NCBI GenBank assembly: GCA_029862935.1
Contig: JAOTWK010000163.1
Span: 1-7,577, forward strand
Direction: 5' to 3'
Length of the DNA stretch: 7,577 nucleotides
Source: Gemmatimonadota bacterium
GTDB lineage: Bacteria > Gemmatimonadota > Gemmatimonadetes > Gemmatimonadales > GWC2-71-9
The notes under the pieces are model-generated. The model did not search any database, was not told the origin of the DNA, and was given only the letters and a program-made list of their open reading frames with translations. Positions within the stretch are counted from its first letter, which is position 1, and every line of letters starts with the position of its first letter. This document shows positions 1-7,420 of this stretch, one piece after another. The translations under genes were made by a program, and so were the position numbers.

Positions 1-1
1 T

Positions 2-49
2 CTCCGTAGCGCTGCCTCCATGATCGACCGGACGGATCGTCAACAATGA
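2..49 (+). CDS. Possible C-terminal tail of an unidentified upstream gene (partial)
   Basis: From base 2 this frame is open and reads LRSAASMIDRTDRQQ before a TGA at 47-49. That TGA overlaps the smc ATG in an ATGA arrangement, the same junction style seen at aroF/lolA downstream. This is the only argument for the frame: fifteen residues are too few to recognise a family. The other two forward frames also close early (TAG at 7-9, TGA at 21-23), and either could be the true end of the upstream gene. No function is proposed. Confidence 0.3.
   Translation, partial: LRSAASMIDRTDRQQ
30..36 (+). promoter_or_regulatory. Ribosome binding site of smc
   Basis: The purine-rich stretch GGACGGA lies nine bases upstream of the ATG at 46. 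It resembles a Shine-Dalgarno core (GGAGG with one interruption) at normal spacing, which supports the ATG at 46 as the smc start. No promoter is recognisable in the 45 bases before smc, so transcription probably comes from further upstream. Confidence 0.5.
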
Positions 50-3000
50 GACTCAGTCGGCTCGAGCTGTCGGGCTTCAAGTCCTTTGCAGACAACGTTG
101 ACCTGCACTTCGGCGACGGGGTGATCGCGGTCGTCGGCCCGAACGGGTGCGGCAAGTCCAATATCTCGGACGCCGTGCGCTGGGTCCTCGGCGAACAGCG
201 TGCGCGCCTACTGCGCAGTGCGCGTATGGACGAAGTGATCTTTCAGGGATCCGTAAAGCGGCGCCCGATCAACATCGCTGAAGTCTCGCTCGTGTTCGAC
301 AACTCCGATGGGGTCCTGCCCGTCTCCTACCACGAGGTCGTCATCACTCGGCGGTTGTCCCGCAGCGGACAGAGTGAATACCTCCTCAATCAAACACCGG
401 TGCGACTGCGGGACATCATGGACGTCCTGCGCGGGACCGGCCTGGGCAGTGATGCCGGCGTCGTAATCGAAGCACAGATGATCGACCGTCTGCTCTCGGA
501 GCGCGCCGAGGAACGGCGCTCGCTGTTCGAAGAAGCCGCCGGGATCGGCCTGTATCGAGACCGCAAGGACACGACTGAACGACGGCTCGACCGGACGGCA
601 GCAGATCTGCAGCGACTGGCCGACGTGATCTCCGAGGTCCAGACACAGGTACGCAGTCTCTCACGCCAGCGTGGGAAGACCGAACGCCATCGCCGGTTCA
701 CCGAGGAACGCTTTGCCATTGTCATGACGCTTGCCCGTCGCGAGCTGGCGGAATTCGAAACTCGGCACGCCGCGCTGCGAGAACGACGGGAGGTGTTGCG
801 ACGAGAAGTGCCAGCGGCACGCGACGCCGTCGCTGAACGGCAGCGGATCCGGCAACAACGAGCCCAAGAGCGGTCCGCGGCCGAAACGCGGCGTACCGAG
901 CTCGAGCGGCAACTCAACGAGGCTCGCATCGAGATCGAGCGGCTCGAGCGCGACTCGAGTGTGGCAGTCGAGCGCCTGCAGGCGGCAACAGATCGGCGAG
1001 CGAAAGCCAGCGAGGAACGCACACTCGCTGAGGCGAGGGTCGAGCAACTGACCCGTGAGTTCGAGACTGCCAACGAAGAACGCATGGCCGCCGAATCGGC
1101 ACACGGCTCAGTCCAGACCGAGTTGAACCTGCGGACCGCCAGCGAAGAAGAAACCCGCACCAACATGCAGCAACAGCGGTCGACGGTTCGCGAGCTCGAG
1201 GAATCTCAACAGCGGCTTGCCGAGTCGTTGCGTGCCCTTGCGGGCGAACGCGGGGCGCTCACCCGTGATGTGGAGGAACTCGGTCGTCAGGAAGCCGATG
1301 TGCGCGACCGTCACTCAACGGCGACCATGGAGCTCGACGCGACACGAACCGAGCTCAGCGAGTTGCGCACGCAGGCTTCCGAGCGAGAGCGAGAGGAACG
1401 CGAAACAGGTGCCGCGCTCGAGCGCGCGCGCCACAGCGTTGCGGCCGCCCGCGAGCACGAGGCGGCGGTGCGCATCGAGCGGCGTGAGATCGAAGAGCGT
1501 ATTGCCCACAGTACGGCGCGGCGAGAGGTGCTCGCGGAACTCGAGCGCAAACGTGAGGGATTCGCGCCGGCAGTGCGAGCGCTCCTTCGGGATACGGAGC
1601 GTTTTCGTCAGGGCGCGATCCTCGGCCCACTCAGTGACTTCGTCCGCACCGTATCGAGCGAGGCACCACTCGCCGAGCGACTGCTCGGCGATTGGCTTCA
1701 AGCGGTGCTGGTCCGAGACGCCGGTGCCGTGGATGAAATCCAGCGCTGGCACGCTGATGCACGTCCGGGTCCGCTCATCCTGCTGCCAGTCGATCCGGGA
1801 CCGCTCAATGCATCCAGCACACTGAGCGAACCGGCGCTCGACGTGTCACCTCCGGGCCGTGCCTGGGTCAGCGCCTTGCTCGAGGGGCATCGGGCGACTG
1901 ATACCGCGGGGTCGGTGATCCGCCGATCGAACGGGGCCGTGTTCCTTGCAGGACCGCAGACGGCTGGTCCGCTCAGTCGTCGGGCCGAGCTCGACGAATT
2001 GGAGCGTGAGTTGGAACAGGCGGGCTCCAACCTTCAGCGCCTGACGGCGGCAGCCACAGCCGCCGCGAGTGCACACGTAGCAGCTGAAACGGCGCTGCAG
2101 GAGGCAACGGAGCGGAGTGCTCAGGCGCGCGCGGGTCTCCGAGAAGCGCAGGGGGCCGTCGACGATGCGGCTCGTCGGGTGCAGCGCGCCGAACGTGAGC
2201 ACGGCGAGGCCGCACAGGCCGTCGAGCGTATCGCCGAGCTCCGGAGCGCCCAACAGGCCAGGCTCACCACGGTCCAGGAGCAGTTGCAGGCAGACGAGGC
2301 GGAGCGACAGCGTCTCGCCGAACAATTGACGGCACAGCAATCCGTGCGCGTCGATCTCGAGGCGGCCCAGGAGGCGGCCCGTGAGCGCCGAGTCCAGTGG
2401 CAGGTCGAAGAGGTCCAGGTCTCCGCGCAACTGACCGCCGCACTCGACCGAGAGACGCGAGCGACCACAGCGCTCAAAGAGGCCAACGCAACGATCCAAC
2501 GGCTGTCGGCCGAACTGACTGACATCGAGGCGACGAGAACGACGCTCACCGATCAGCGGACCCAGTGGGGCGACACGCTGGAAGAGCGGCAAACGGCCGT
2601 CAAGGAACTGGACAGCGCGGCCCGAGCCGCCACCGCCGCCCTCGAAGGCGCCGAGCGGGCACTGAGCGAGGCGGACACCGCGCTGGATGACGCCCGGCAG
2701 CAGCTCGAGCAGGCGAGCGAGGAATCACATCGGGTCGAGCTCGAAGCGACGGAAGCCGAGGGGAGACGGCGCAGTCTGATGGAGCGCATCGAGGCGGAAT
2801 GGCACAAGCCACTCGATGCCCTGCTCAAGGAGGCCGAGCCCGTCGAAGGCGGCACCGACGTTCTGCGCACCGAGGCGCAGCGGCTCGAGCAAGAACTTGA
2901 GCGTATCGGCCCGGTGAATCTCCTCGCGGTCGAGGAATACGCCGAGGAGCAGAAGCGGCTCGACTTTCTCGAGAGTCAGCGCGACGACCTCGTCGCGGCA

Positions 3001-3519
3001 CGTGACTCGTTGAATCAGGCATTGCGGGAAATCGAGTCGACGGCTCGAAAGATGTTCCTCGAGACCTTTGACGCCATTCGAGAGAACTTCCACTCGGTGT
3101 TCCAGACGCTGTTCGAGGGTGGGGACTGCGAAGTGCGTCTGGCGGACGACGCCGATCCGTTGGGCAGTGACATATTGATCCAGGCCGCCCCGCGAGGGAA
3201 GCGAATTCAGCGGATCCACCTGCTCTCCACGGGTGAGCGCGCGCTGGTGGCGACGTCACTGCTCTTTGCGATCTATCTCACGAAACCGGCACCGTTTTGC
3301 CTGCTGGACGAAGTCGACGCGCCCCTGGATGACTCCAACGTGATGCGCTTTGTTCGCCTGCTCGAGGAGTTCAAGGCCGACACGCAGTTCATCGTCATCA
3401 CCCACAACCCCCGTACCATGCAGGTCGCCGACTCCGTCTACGGCGTCACCATGCAGGAACCCGGCGTCTCGTCGATTGTCGGCGTCCGCCTCGGCGAGGT
3501 CGAACCTTCGTTCGCTTGA
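46..3519 (+). CDS. smc: Chromosome segregation protein SMC (ABC-type ATPase)
   Basis: SMC homodimers, with ScpA and ScpB, form the bacterial condensin that organises and resolves replicated chromosomes in the cytoplasm. At 1157 residues the length is typical. Domains visible: N-terminal ATPase half with Walker A GPNGCGKSN (31-39), followed by the family's EERRSLFEEAAGIGLYRDRK block (about 155-174); a long coiled coil rich in Glu, Arg, Gln, Ala and Leu (about 175-500); hinge (about 504-643); returning coiled coil (about 644-940); C-terminal ATPase half from IGPVNLLAVEEY with signature LLSTGERA (1059-1066), Walker B and D-loop LLDEVDAPLDD (1086-1096) and switch histidine in ITHN (His1120). Two oddities: the signature reads LSTGE instead of LSGGE, and the second hinge half is short and lacks the usual PGGxxxGG glycines. 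The ATG start is supported by an upstream GGACGGA and by the conserved opening MRLSRLELSGFKSF. The stop overlaps the next gene's start. Family identity is certain; scpA/scpB are not in the window. Confidence 0.98.
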   Translation: MRLSRLELSGFKSFADNVDLHFGDGVIAVVGPNGCGKSNISDAVRWVLGEQRARLLRSARMDEVIFQGSVKRRPINIAEVSLVFDNSDGVLPVSYHEVVITRRLSRSGQSEYLLNQTPVRLRDIMDVLRGTGLGSDAGVVIEAQMIDRLLSERAEERRSLFEEAAGIGLYRDRKDTTERRLDRTAADLQRLADVISEVQTQVRSLSRQRGKTERHRRFTEERFAIVMTLARRELAEFETRHAALRERREVLRREVPAARDAVAERQRIRQQRAQERSAAETRRTELERQLNEARIEIERLERDSSVAVERLQAATDRRAKASEERTLAEARVEQLTREFETANEERMAAESAHGSVQTELNLRTASEEETRTNMQQQRSTVRELEESQQRLAESLRALAGERGALTRDVEELGRQEADVRDRHSTATMELDATRTELSELRTQASEREREERETGAALERARHSVAAAREHEAAVRIERREIEERIAHSTARREVLAELERKREGFAPAVRALLRDTERFRQGAILGPLSDFVRTVSSEAPLAERLLGDWLQAVLVRDAGAVDEIQRWHADARPGPLILLPVDPGPLNASSTLSEPALDVSPPGRAWVSALLEGHRATDTAGSVIRRSNGAVFLAGPQTAGPLSRRAELDELERELEQAGSNLQRLTAAATAAASAHVAAETALQEATERSAQARAGLREAQGAVDDAARRVQRAEREHGEAAQAVERIAELRSAQQARLTTVQEQLQADEAERQRLAEQLTAQQSVRVDLEAAQEAARERRVQWQVEEVQVSAQLTAALDRETRATTALKEANATIQRLSAELTDIEATRTTLTDQRTQWGDTLEERQTAVKELDSAARAATAALEGAERALSEADTALDDARQQLEQASEESHRVELEATEAEGRRRSLMERIEAEWHKPLDALLKEAEPVEGGTDVLRTEAQRLEQELERIGPVNLLAVEEYAEEQKRLDFLESQRDDLVAARDSLNQALREIESTARKMFLETFDAIRENFHSVFQTLFEGGDCEVRLADDADPLGSDILIQAAPRGKRIQRIHLLSTGERALVATSLLFAIYLTKPAPFCLLDEVDAPLDDSNVMRFVRLLEEFKADTQFIVITHNPRTMQVADSVYGVTMQEPGVSSIVGVRLGEVEPSFA

Positions 3520-5777
3520 GGCGTTTCCCCTTCATTCTCGGTCTCTTCGCGGCCGGCGTCGCGCACGCGCAGGAGCCGACTGTCTCCCCCCAACTCGACC
3601 AGCTCCTCATCCGCGATTCGGCGGTCACCGTGTGGTTTTTCGGCGTCCGCAGCCAGCCACTCGATAGCGTGGTGGAAATCGTCGAACGTTTGGGGGGAAC
3701 CGTGCGGCATCGCAGCCGCTGGCTTCACGCCGTCTCCGCAACGATCGCGAGCGACGCCATCGCAGGCGCCCGCACGCAATCGGGGTTCAGGCACCTTCAA
3801 CCGGTCGCTCGCGTGCGGGCAACACCGGAGCCTGAGACGACTGCACCGGCAGCAGGCCCGGCATTCGTCACCGCGACGCTCGACAGCGTGTACGGTCCGT
3901 CGGCGATGCCAGTGCGACAGTTGAACCTGTATCCGCTCGCGTCACGCGGCGTCCGGGGCGGCGGCGTCACGATCGCCGTGTTCGACACCGGGTTCGAAAC
4001 CGAGCACCCTGCGTTCGACTCGGCGTCGGTCGCCGCCCAATTCGATTTCGTGTTCAACGATTCGGTCGTGCGAAACGAAGCCGGTGATGCCCCAACTGCG
4101 TCGGCGCATGGGACCGAAGTGTGGTCACTCCTCGCCGCGAACCTTCCAGGAGAAATCGTCGGGCTTGCCCCGGACGCGGACTACTTGCTTGCCAAGACCG
4201 AGGACGTCCGATCGGAGACACGCATCGAGGAAGATCACTGGGTCGCCGCCATCGAGTGGGCGGACTCGCTCGGAGCCGATATCGTCACGTCCAGCGTCGG
4301 GTACGTGTCGTTCGATGCCGGCTTCAGCTACGGGCCGGGCGATTTCAATGGCGACATCGCTGTCACGACGATCGCCGCCGATTCCGCCGCAGCTCGAGGC
4401 ATATTGGTCGTCAACTCCGCGGGGAACGGCGGTCCGGCATTCCGCTCGCTCATCACGCCAGCCGACGGAGACTCCGTGCTCGCCGCCGGGGCCGAGGACT
4501 CACTCGGCAATCTCGTGTCCTTCAGCTCGCGCGGCCCCACCGCCGACGGGCGTCTCAAACCGGATCTTACGGGACCAGGGTTGGCGGTATACGTGGTCAA
4601 CCCGTTCGCACCGACCGGCTTCTCTCGAGCGTCAGGCACGTCGTTCAGCGCACCGCTCCTGGCCGGCACGGCGGCGCTTTACCGCGAGCTGCATCCCCAG
4701 TTCACGGCGGTCGAGGTCATCAGCGCCCTGCGGCGCACGGCCACCAATCGCGAGCGACCCGATTCCAGTCAGGGCTGGGGACGGCCCGACGGCGCCGCGG
4801 CGGCGTTCTTTCCCGTAGGCATCGTCGTGACGACTCCGACGGACAGCGCCCTGATGAGCGTGACCCCCACATTCGACTGGATGACACCGTTCGTGCCGGC
4901 AGTCGCTGGGCCGGTGACCTATCGATTGACTGTGGCACGGGATTCGACCCTCGCGGACGTCGTGCTCGATTCGGCAACACCCGCGACGTCGATCGTGCTC
5001 TCCACCGCCCAACCACCGAATGCGGTCCTGTGGTTCACGATTACGGCCGTCGGAGCCGATTCGGTGAGGTTCCGCCTTCCCGTTGCCGGCCCCTTTGTGA
5101 TCCCTGAGTGGACGACGCTCACGTTTCCGGATGCGCCTGGCGGGATCACGATTCGCGAACTGCGACCACAGTTCGAGTGGAGCTCGCCTGGCGTGTCGAG
5201 CCCGCCAGGACCCTTCACCTACGATCTCCGGGTGATCCGAGCCGATGACGGCGGGATCGAGTTGGACGTGCGCGACCTCACGGAGCAGCGCTACACCCCA
5301 CCCCGGGACCTGGAGCGGAATACGCCCTACCGCTGGCGGGTCACGACGAGGCTGGGATCCGACAGCGTTGTCGTCGAGAGCCAAGCCACGTTCCTCATCA
5401 TCGACGACTCGGCTCCCTCGGCCACCCTGCTGTTTCAGAACTTCCCGAACCCGTTTCCCAACGTGGCGAGCGGTGGAGCCACCACCTGCATCTGGTTCGA
5501 TTTGGCGCAGACCGGCTCGGTCTCGTTGGACATTCTGGACATCCGGGGGCATCTCGTGCGGAATCTCGTGCCCGGCGACGCGTTCGGCACGCCGCTGCCG
5601 GCCGGACGCTACGGGCGGCCGGCAGTCGGGGGCACTGGGAGCTGCGACCCCCGGCTCTCGTGGGATGGACGAGCGCGCGACGGCTCGTTCGTTCCCCAGG
5701 GGATCTACCTCATCCGACTGAAGACCCCGGACAGCATCTTCTTCAAACGGGCCGTCTACAGGGGACCAGGCTCCTAG
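3516..5777 (+). CDS. Secreted S8 subtilisin-like serine peptidase with Fn3-like repeats and C-terminal sorting-type domain
   Basis: Predicted exported endopeptidase of the subtilase family, 753 residues; substrate unknown. The start is TTG, overlapping the smc TGA (TTGA). It is chosen because it gives an immediate signal peptide, MRRFPFILGLFAAGVAHA, with likely cleavage after AHA (residue 18). Residues about 22-103 look like an I9-type inhibitory propeptide, followed by a Pro/Ala/Thr linker. The catalytic domain (about 130-430) has Asp157 (FDTG), His198 (AHGT), oxyanion Asn304 (SAGNGG) and Ser376 (SGTSFSAP), so it appears active. A segment near 262-295 (FDAGFSYGPGDFNGDIAVTT) resembles subtilases of FCB-group bacteria. 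Two Ig/Fn3-like repeats follow (about 433-530 and 531-628). The end (about 633-750) starts with NFPNPFP and contains WDGRARDG and GIYLIRL, like FlgD-Ig or type IX secretion C-terminal domains. It has only two cysteines, Cys658 and Cys710. A GAGGT 15 bases upstream is a weak ribosome site, so coupling to smc translation is likely. Confidence 0.93.
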   Translation: MRRFPFILGLFAAGVAHAQEPTVSPQLDQLLIRDSAVTVWFFGVRSQPLDSVVEIVERLGGTVRHRSRWLHAVSATIASDAIAGARTQSGFRHLQPVARVRATPEPETTAPAAGPAFVTATLDSVYGPSAMPVRQLNLYPLASRGVRGGGVTIAVFDTGFETEHPAFDSASVAAQFDFVFNDSVVRNEAGDAPTASAHGTEVWSLLAANLPGEIVGLAPDADYLLAKTEDVRSETRIEEDHWVAAIEWADSLGADIVTSSVGYVSFDAGFSYGPGDFNGDIAVTTIAADSAAARGILVVNSAGNGGPAFRSLITPADGDSVLAAGAEDSLGNLVSFSSRGPTADGRLKPDLTGPGLAVYVVNPFAPTGFSRASGTSFSAPLLAGTAALYRELHPQFTAVEVISALRRTATNRERPDSSQGWGRPDGAAAAFFPVGIVVTTPTDSALMSVTPTFDWMTPFVPAVAGPVTYRLTVARDSTLADVVLDSATPATSIVLSTAQPPNAVLWFTITAVGADSVRFRLPVAGPFVIPEWTTLTFPDAPGGITIRELRPQFEWSSPGVSSPPGPFTYDLRVIRADDGGIELDVRDLTEQRYTPPRDLERNTPYRWRVTTRLGSDSVVVESQATFLIIDDSAPSATLLFQNFPNPFPNVASGGATTCIWFDLAQTGSVSLDILDIRGHLVRNLVPGDAFGTPLPAGRYGRPAVGGTGSCDPRLSWDGRARDGSFVPQGIYLIRLKTPDSIFFKRAVYRGPGS
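4812..5399 (+). repeat. Tandem pair of Ig/Fn3-like protein repeats inside the S8 peptidase
   Basis: This is a protein-level duplication of about 98 residues per copy (boundary near base 5105). Both copies share P-x-[FW]-type strand landmarks in the same order: TPTFDWMTPF and RPQFEWSSPG, then AGPVTYRLTV and PGPFTYDLRV, then a hydrophobic strand ending in WFTITAVGADSV and WRVTTRLGSDSV. The order and spacing fit a beta-sandwich of the Fn3/Ig type, used as spacers or binding modules in secreted proteins. The DNA copies have diverged, so the duplication is old and not a recombining repeat. The exact fold is inferred. Confidence 0.6.
5412..5765 (+). other. C-terminal FlgD-Ig/T9SS-type-A-like domain of the S8 peptidase
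   Basis: Residues about 633-750 form a distinct terminal domain. Landmarks in order are NFPNPFP (642-648), TTCIWFDL (656-663), VSLDILDIRGHLVRNLVPG (669-687), LPAGRYGR (694-701), GSCDPRLSWDGRARDG (708-723) and VPQGIYLIRLK (726-736). The PNPF opening, the xVxLxIxDxxGxxVRxL strand, the WDG turn and the P-x-GxY-x-x-RL strand are the usual layout of FlgD-Ig-like and Por/type IX secretion sorting domains known from the FCB group. It could direct surface anchoring or export. That role is inferred; no T9SS component is in the window. Confidence 0.65.
5760..5770 (+). promoter_or_regulatory. Possible ribosome binding site of the MBL-fold hydrolase
   Basis: AGGGGACCAGG lies within the last codons of the S8 peptidase gene. 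Its AGG ends eight bases before the ATG at 5779 and its AGGGGA thirteen bases before. The distal AGGGGA is the stronger match and the proximal AGG the better spaced. Either would support the ATG at 5779, one base after the upstream TAG. Confidence 0.35.
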
Positions 5778-5778
5778 C

Positions 5779-6549
5779 ATGCGTGTCACGGTCACGACTC
5801 TCGGTACGGGAACCGTGGCACCGCAGGCCGACCGTGCAGCAGCCGCGCACTGGGTCGAGACCGGCTCCGTCCGACTCCTCCTGGACTGTGGCGCTGGCAC
5901 GCTGCAGCGGGCGGCCGCATTCGCCGTTCCCTGGCACACGGTCACGCACCTGGCGCTCACCCATTTCCACGTGGATCACTGGGGCGAGCTCCCGCATTAT
6001 CTGTTCGCCCTCCGTTGGGGCATCGAGCCGCCGCGCTCGCAGCCACTCACGGTGCTCGGACCACGCGGTATGCGCACGAGACTCACGCTTCTCGCCGGTG
6101 CGTACGGCGACTGGGTCATGCAGCCCGAGTTTCCGCTCGAGATCGTGGAACTGGATCCGGGCAGACGGCACACGCTCGCGCCAGCAGTGTACCTCGATAC
6201 ACTGAAGACGCCCCACACGGACGAAAGTCTTGCCTACGCGGTGACTGCTGGGGAAAGCCGAGTCGTCTACACTGGTGACACGGGCTATTCGGAGGAGCTG
6301 GCGGCATGGGCCGCTGACTGCGATCTCCTGTTGGCAGAATGCTCGCTACCGGAGGAGCGCGCTGTCTCGCTACATTTAACGCCTTCGCAGGCCGGCACGT
6401 TGGCCCGCGTGGCAGGGGCGCGCCGGCTCGTGTTGACGCACTTCTACCCGGTGTACGCGGGCGCCGACCCAGCAGCGATGGCCGCAGAAGCGTTCGGAGG
6501 CGATGTGGTTGCCGCGCGCGACGGCGATCGGTTTACCATCGGGGACTGA
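5779..6549 (+). CDS. Metallo-beta-lactamase-fold hydrolase, RNase Z-like, lacking the tRNA exosite
   Basis: This 256-residue cytoplasmic protein (no signal peptide) is a two-metal hydrolase of the MBL superfamily. Metal ligands are all visible: the motif HFHVDH (His62, His64, Asp66, His67), His146 in KTPHTDES, Asp167 in YTGDTG and His221 in LTHFYP. His199 in HLTPSQAG matches the extra histidine of the RNase Z/ElaC branch, as does the start [12 protein letters not shown]. True tRNase Z proteins are about 300 residues or longer and carry an exosite arm plus a longer insertion between the third histidine region and the GDT motif; both are missing here (His146 and Asp167 are only 21 residues apart). 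A 3'-tRNA nuclease role is therefore doubtful. A phosphodiesterase or other small-substrate hydrolase is more likely, but the substrate cannot be read from sequence or neighbours. The gene begins one base after the peptidase stop and ends 16 bases before aroF, so it sits inside the operon. Confidence 0.88.
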   Translation: MRVTVTTLGTGTVAPQADRAAAAHWVETGSVRLLLDCGAGTLQRAAAFAVPWHTVTHLALTHFHVDHWGELPHYLFALRWGIEPPRSQPLTVLGPRGMRTRLTLLAGAYGDWVMQPEFPLEIVELDPGRRHTLAPAVYLDTLKTPHTDESLAYAVTAGESRVVYTGDTGYSEELAAWAADCDLLLAECSLPEERAVSLHLTPSQAGTLARVAGARRLVLTHFYPVYAGADPAAMAAEAFGGDVVAARDGDRFTIGD

Positions 6550-6565
6550 CAACATCGGACGACAC

Positions 6566-7420
6566 ATGGCACAGCAGTACCGGCTGGCATCACGCACGTG
6601 GAAGGCGGAACCGACCGTCGTAGAGTTGCCCGGTGGCCTCACCATCGGCGGCCACGACGTCGTGGTGATCGCGGGGCCGTGTGCGGTCGAGTCGGAAGCG
6701 CAGATCCTCGAAACGGCGGGGGTGGTCCGGGTTGCCGGCGGGACGCTGCTCCGCGGCGGAGCGTTCAAACCGCGAACGTCCCCCTACGCGTTTCAGGGGC
6801 TGGGGCTCGAGGGACTGCGACTGCTCGCCAAGGCCCGTGAGGCAAGCGGGTTGCCGATCGTCACTGAAGCCATGGATGCCGAGAGCGTGCGGGTCGTTGC
6901 CGAGTACGCGGACATCATTCAGATCGGCTCTCGCAACATGCACAATGTGTCTCTCTTGCGCAGCGCCGCTCGCTCCGGAAAGCCCATCCTGCTCAAGCGG
7001 GGGATGGCCGCCACGATCCCCGAATTACTGCAATCGGCCGAGTACCTGCTCAATGAGGGCAACTGGAATGTGATTCTCTGCGAGCGCGGCCTCAGAGGAT
7101 TCGACCCCACGACGCGGAACGTGTTCGACGTGGCGGCAATTCCCGTGCTTCGCGAGCTCTCGCACCTGCCGATCATCGCCGACCCGAGCCACGGCACTGG
7201 CCGGCGCGAAGCCGTGACGCCCGTCACGCGGGCTGCCCTCGCCGCAGGGGCCGACGGCGTACTCGTCGAGGTGCACCCGCATCCCGCCGCCGCGCTCTCG
7301 GACGGACGGCAGAGCCTGAACGCGGAGCAGTTCCGGTCGCTGATGGCAGACGTGCATCGCATGGCCGAGGCGATGGGACGGGGCGTTGCGTCTCCCCCTG
7401 CAGTGCCGGCACAGTCATGA
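6566..7420 (+). CDS. aroF: 3-deoxy-7-phosphoheptulonate (DAHP) synthase, type I beta-like, without regulatory domain
   Basis: Catalyses phosphoenolpyruvate + erythrose 4-phosphate to DAHP + phosphate, the first step of the shikimate pathway to Phe, Tyr and Trp. The 284-residue protein is a TIM-barrel of the type I family. Expected metal ligands are present: Cys39 in IAGPCAVES, His209 in DPSHGTGRR, Glu235 in VEVHPHP and Asp246 in LSDGRQS. Substrate-binding blocks [18 protein letters not shown] (63-80), LLKRG (Lys144) and LCERG (171-175) are intact. The ATG at 6566 is chosen because [17 protein letters not shown], just after it, matches the segment that leads into the barrel in this family. An ATG at 6503 would overlap the hydrolase gene by 47 bases and add an unrelated peptide. 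A GGA six bases upstream is a weak ribosome site. The roughly 65-residue ferredoxin-like domain that mediates Tyr/Phe inhibition in Thermotoga-type enzymes is absent. KDO-8-phosphate synthase is a relative, but the [11 protein letters not shown] and NMHN blocks favour DAHP synthase. Confidence 0.93.
   Translation: MAQQYRLASRTWKAEPTVVELPGGLTIGGHDVVVIAGPCAVESEAQILETAGVVRVAGGTLLRGGAFKPRTSPYAFQGLGLEGLRLLAKAREASGLPIVTEAMDAESVRVVAEYADIIQIGSRNMHNVSLLRSAARSGKPILLKRGMAATIPELLQSAEYLLNEGNWNVILCERGLRGFDPTTRNVFDVAAIPVLRELSHLPIIADPSHGTGRREAVTPVTRAALAAGADGVLVEVHPHPAAALSDGRQSLNAEQFRSLMADVHRMAEAMGRGVASPPAVPAQS

Noticed and set aside
1..45. Promoter or parS-like site before smc
   Set aside because: No -35/-10 pair or parS-like palindrome is visible in these 45 bases, and the stretch may itself be coding.
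390..1166. Minus-strand open frame of 258 codons inside smc
   Set aside because: Its product is dominated by Ser, Arg and Ala, the mirror of the Glu/Arg/Ala-rich coiled-coil codons of smc. No family is recognisable.
61..3370. Many CTCGAG palindromes in smc, resembling a distributed recognition motif
   Set aside because: They fall mostly in frame as CTC GAG, encoding Leu-Glu in coiled-coil heptads with preferred codons. This explains the density without a DNA-binding role, and they are sparse outside smc.
4632..5960. Long open frame (442 codons) on the minus strand across the peptidase and hydrolase genes
   Set aside because: It is antisense to two genes with intact catalytic motifs, its composition is Arg/Ala/Pro/Gly-rich with no recognisable domain, and long antisense frames are expected in GC-rich coding DNA.
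6503..6565. Upstream ATG start for aroF
   Set aside because: It would overlap the hydrolase gene by 47 bases and add a 21-residue peptide unrelated to the family; the ATG at 6566 has a GGA at suitable spacing and fits the family's conserved lead-in.
6550..6565. Terminator or promoter between the hydrolase gene and aroF
   Set aside because: Sixteen bases hold no hairpin or T-run and are too short for a promoter.
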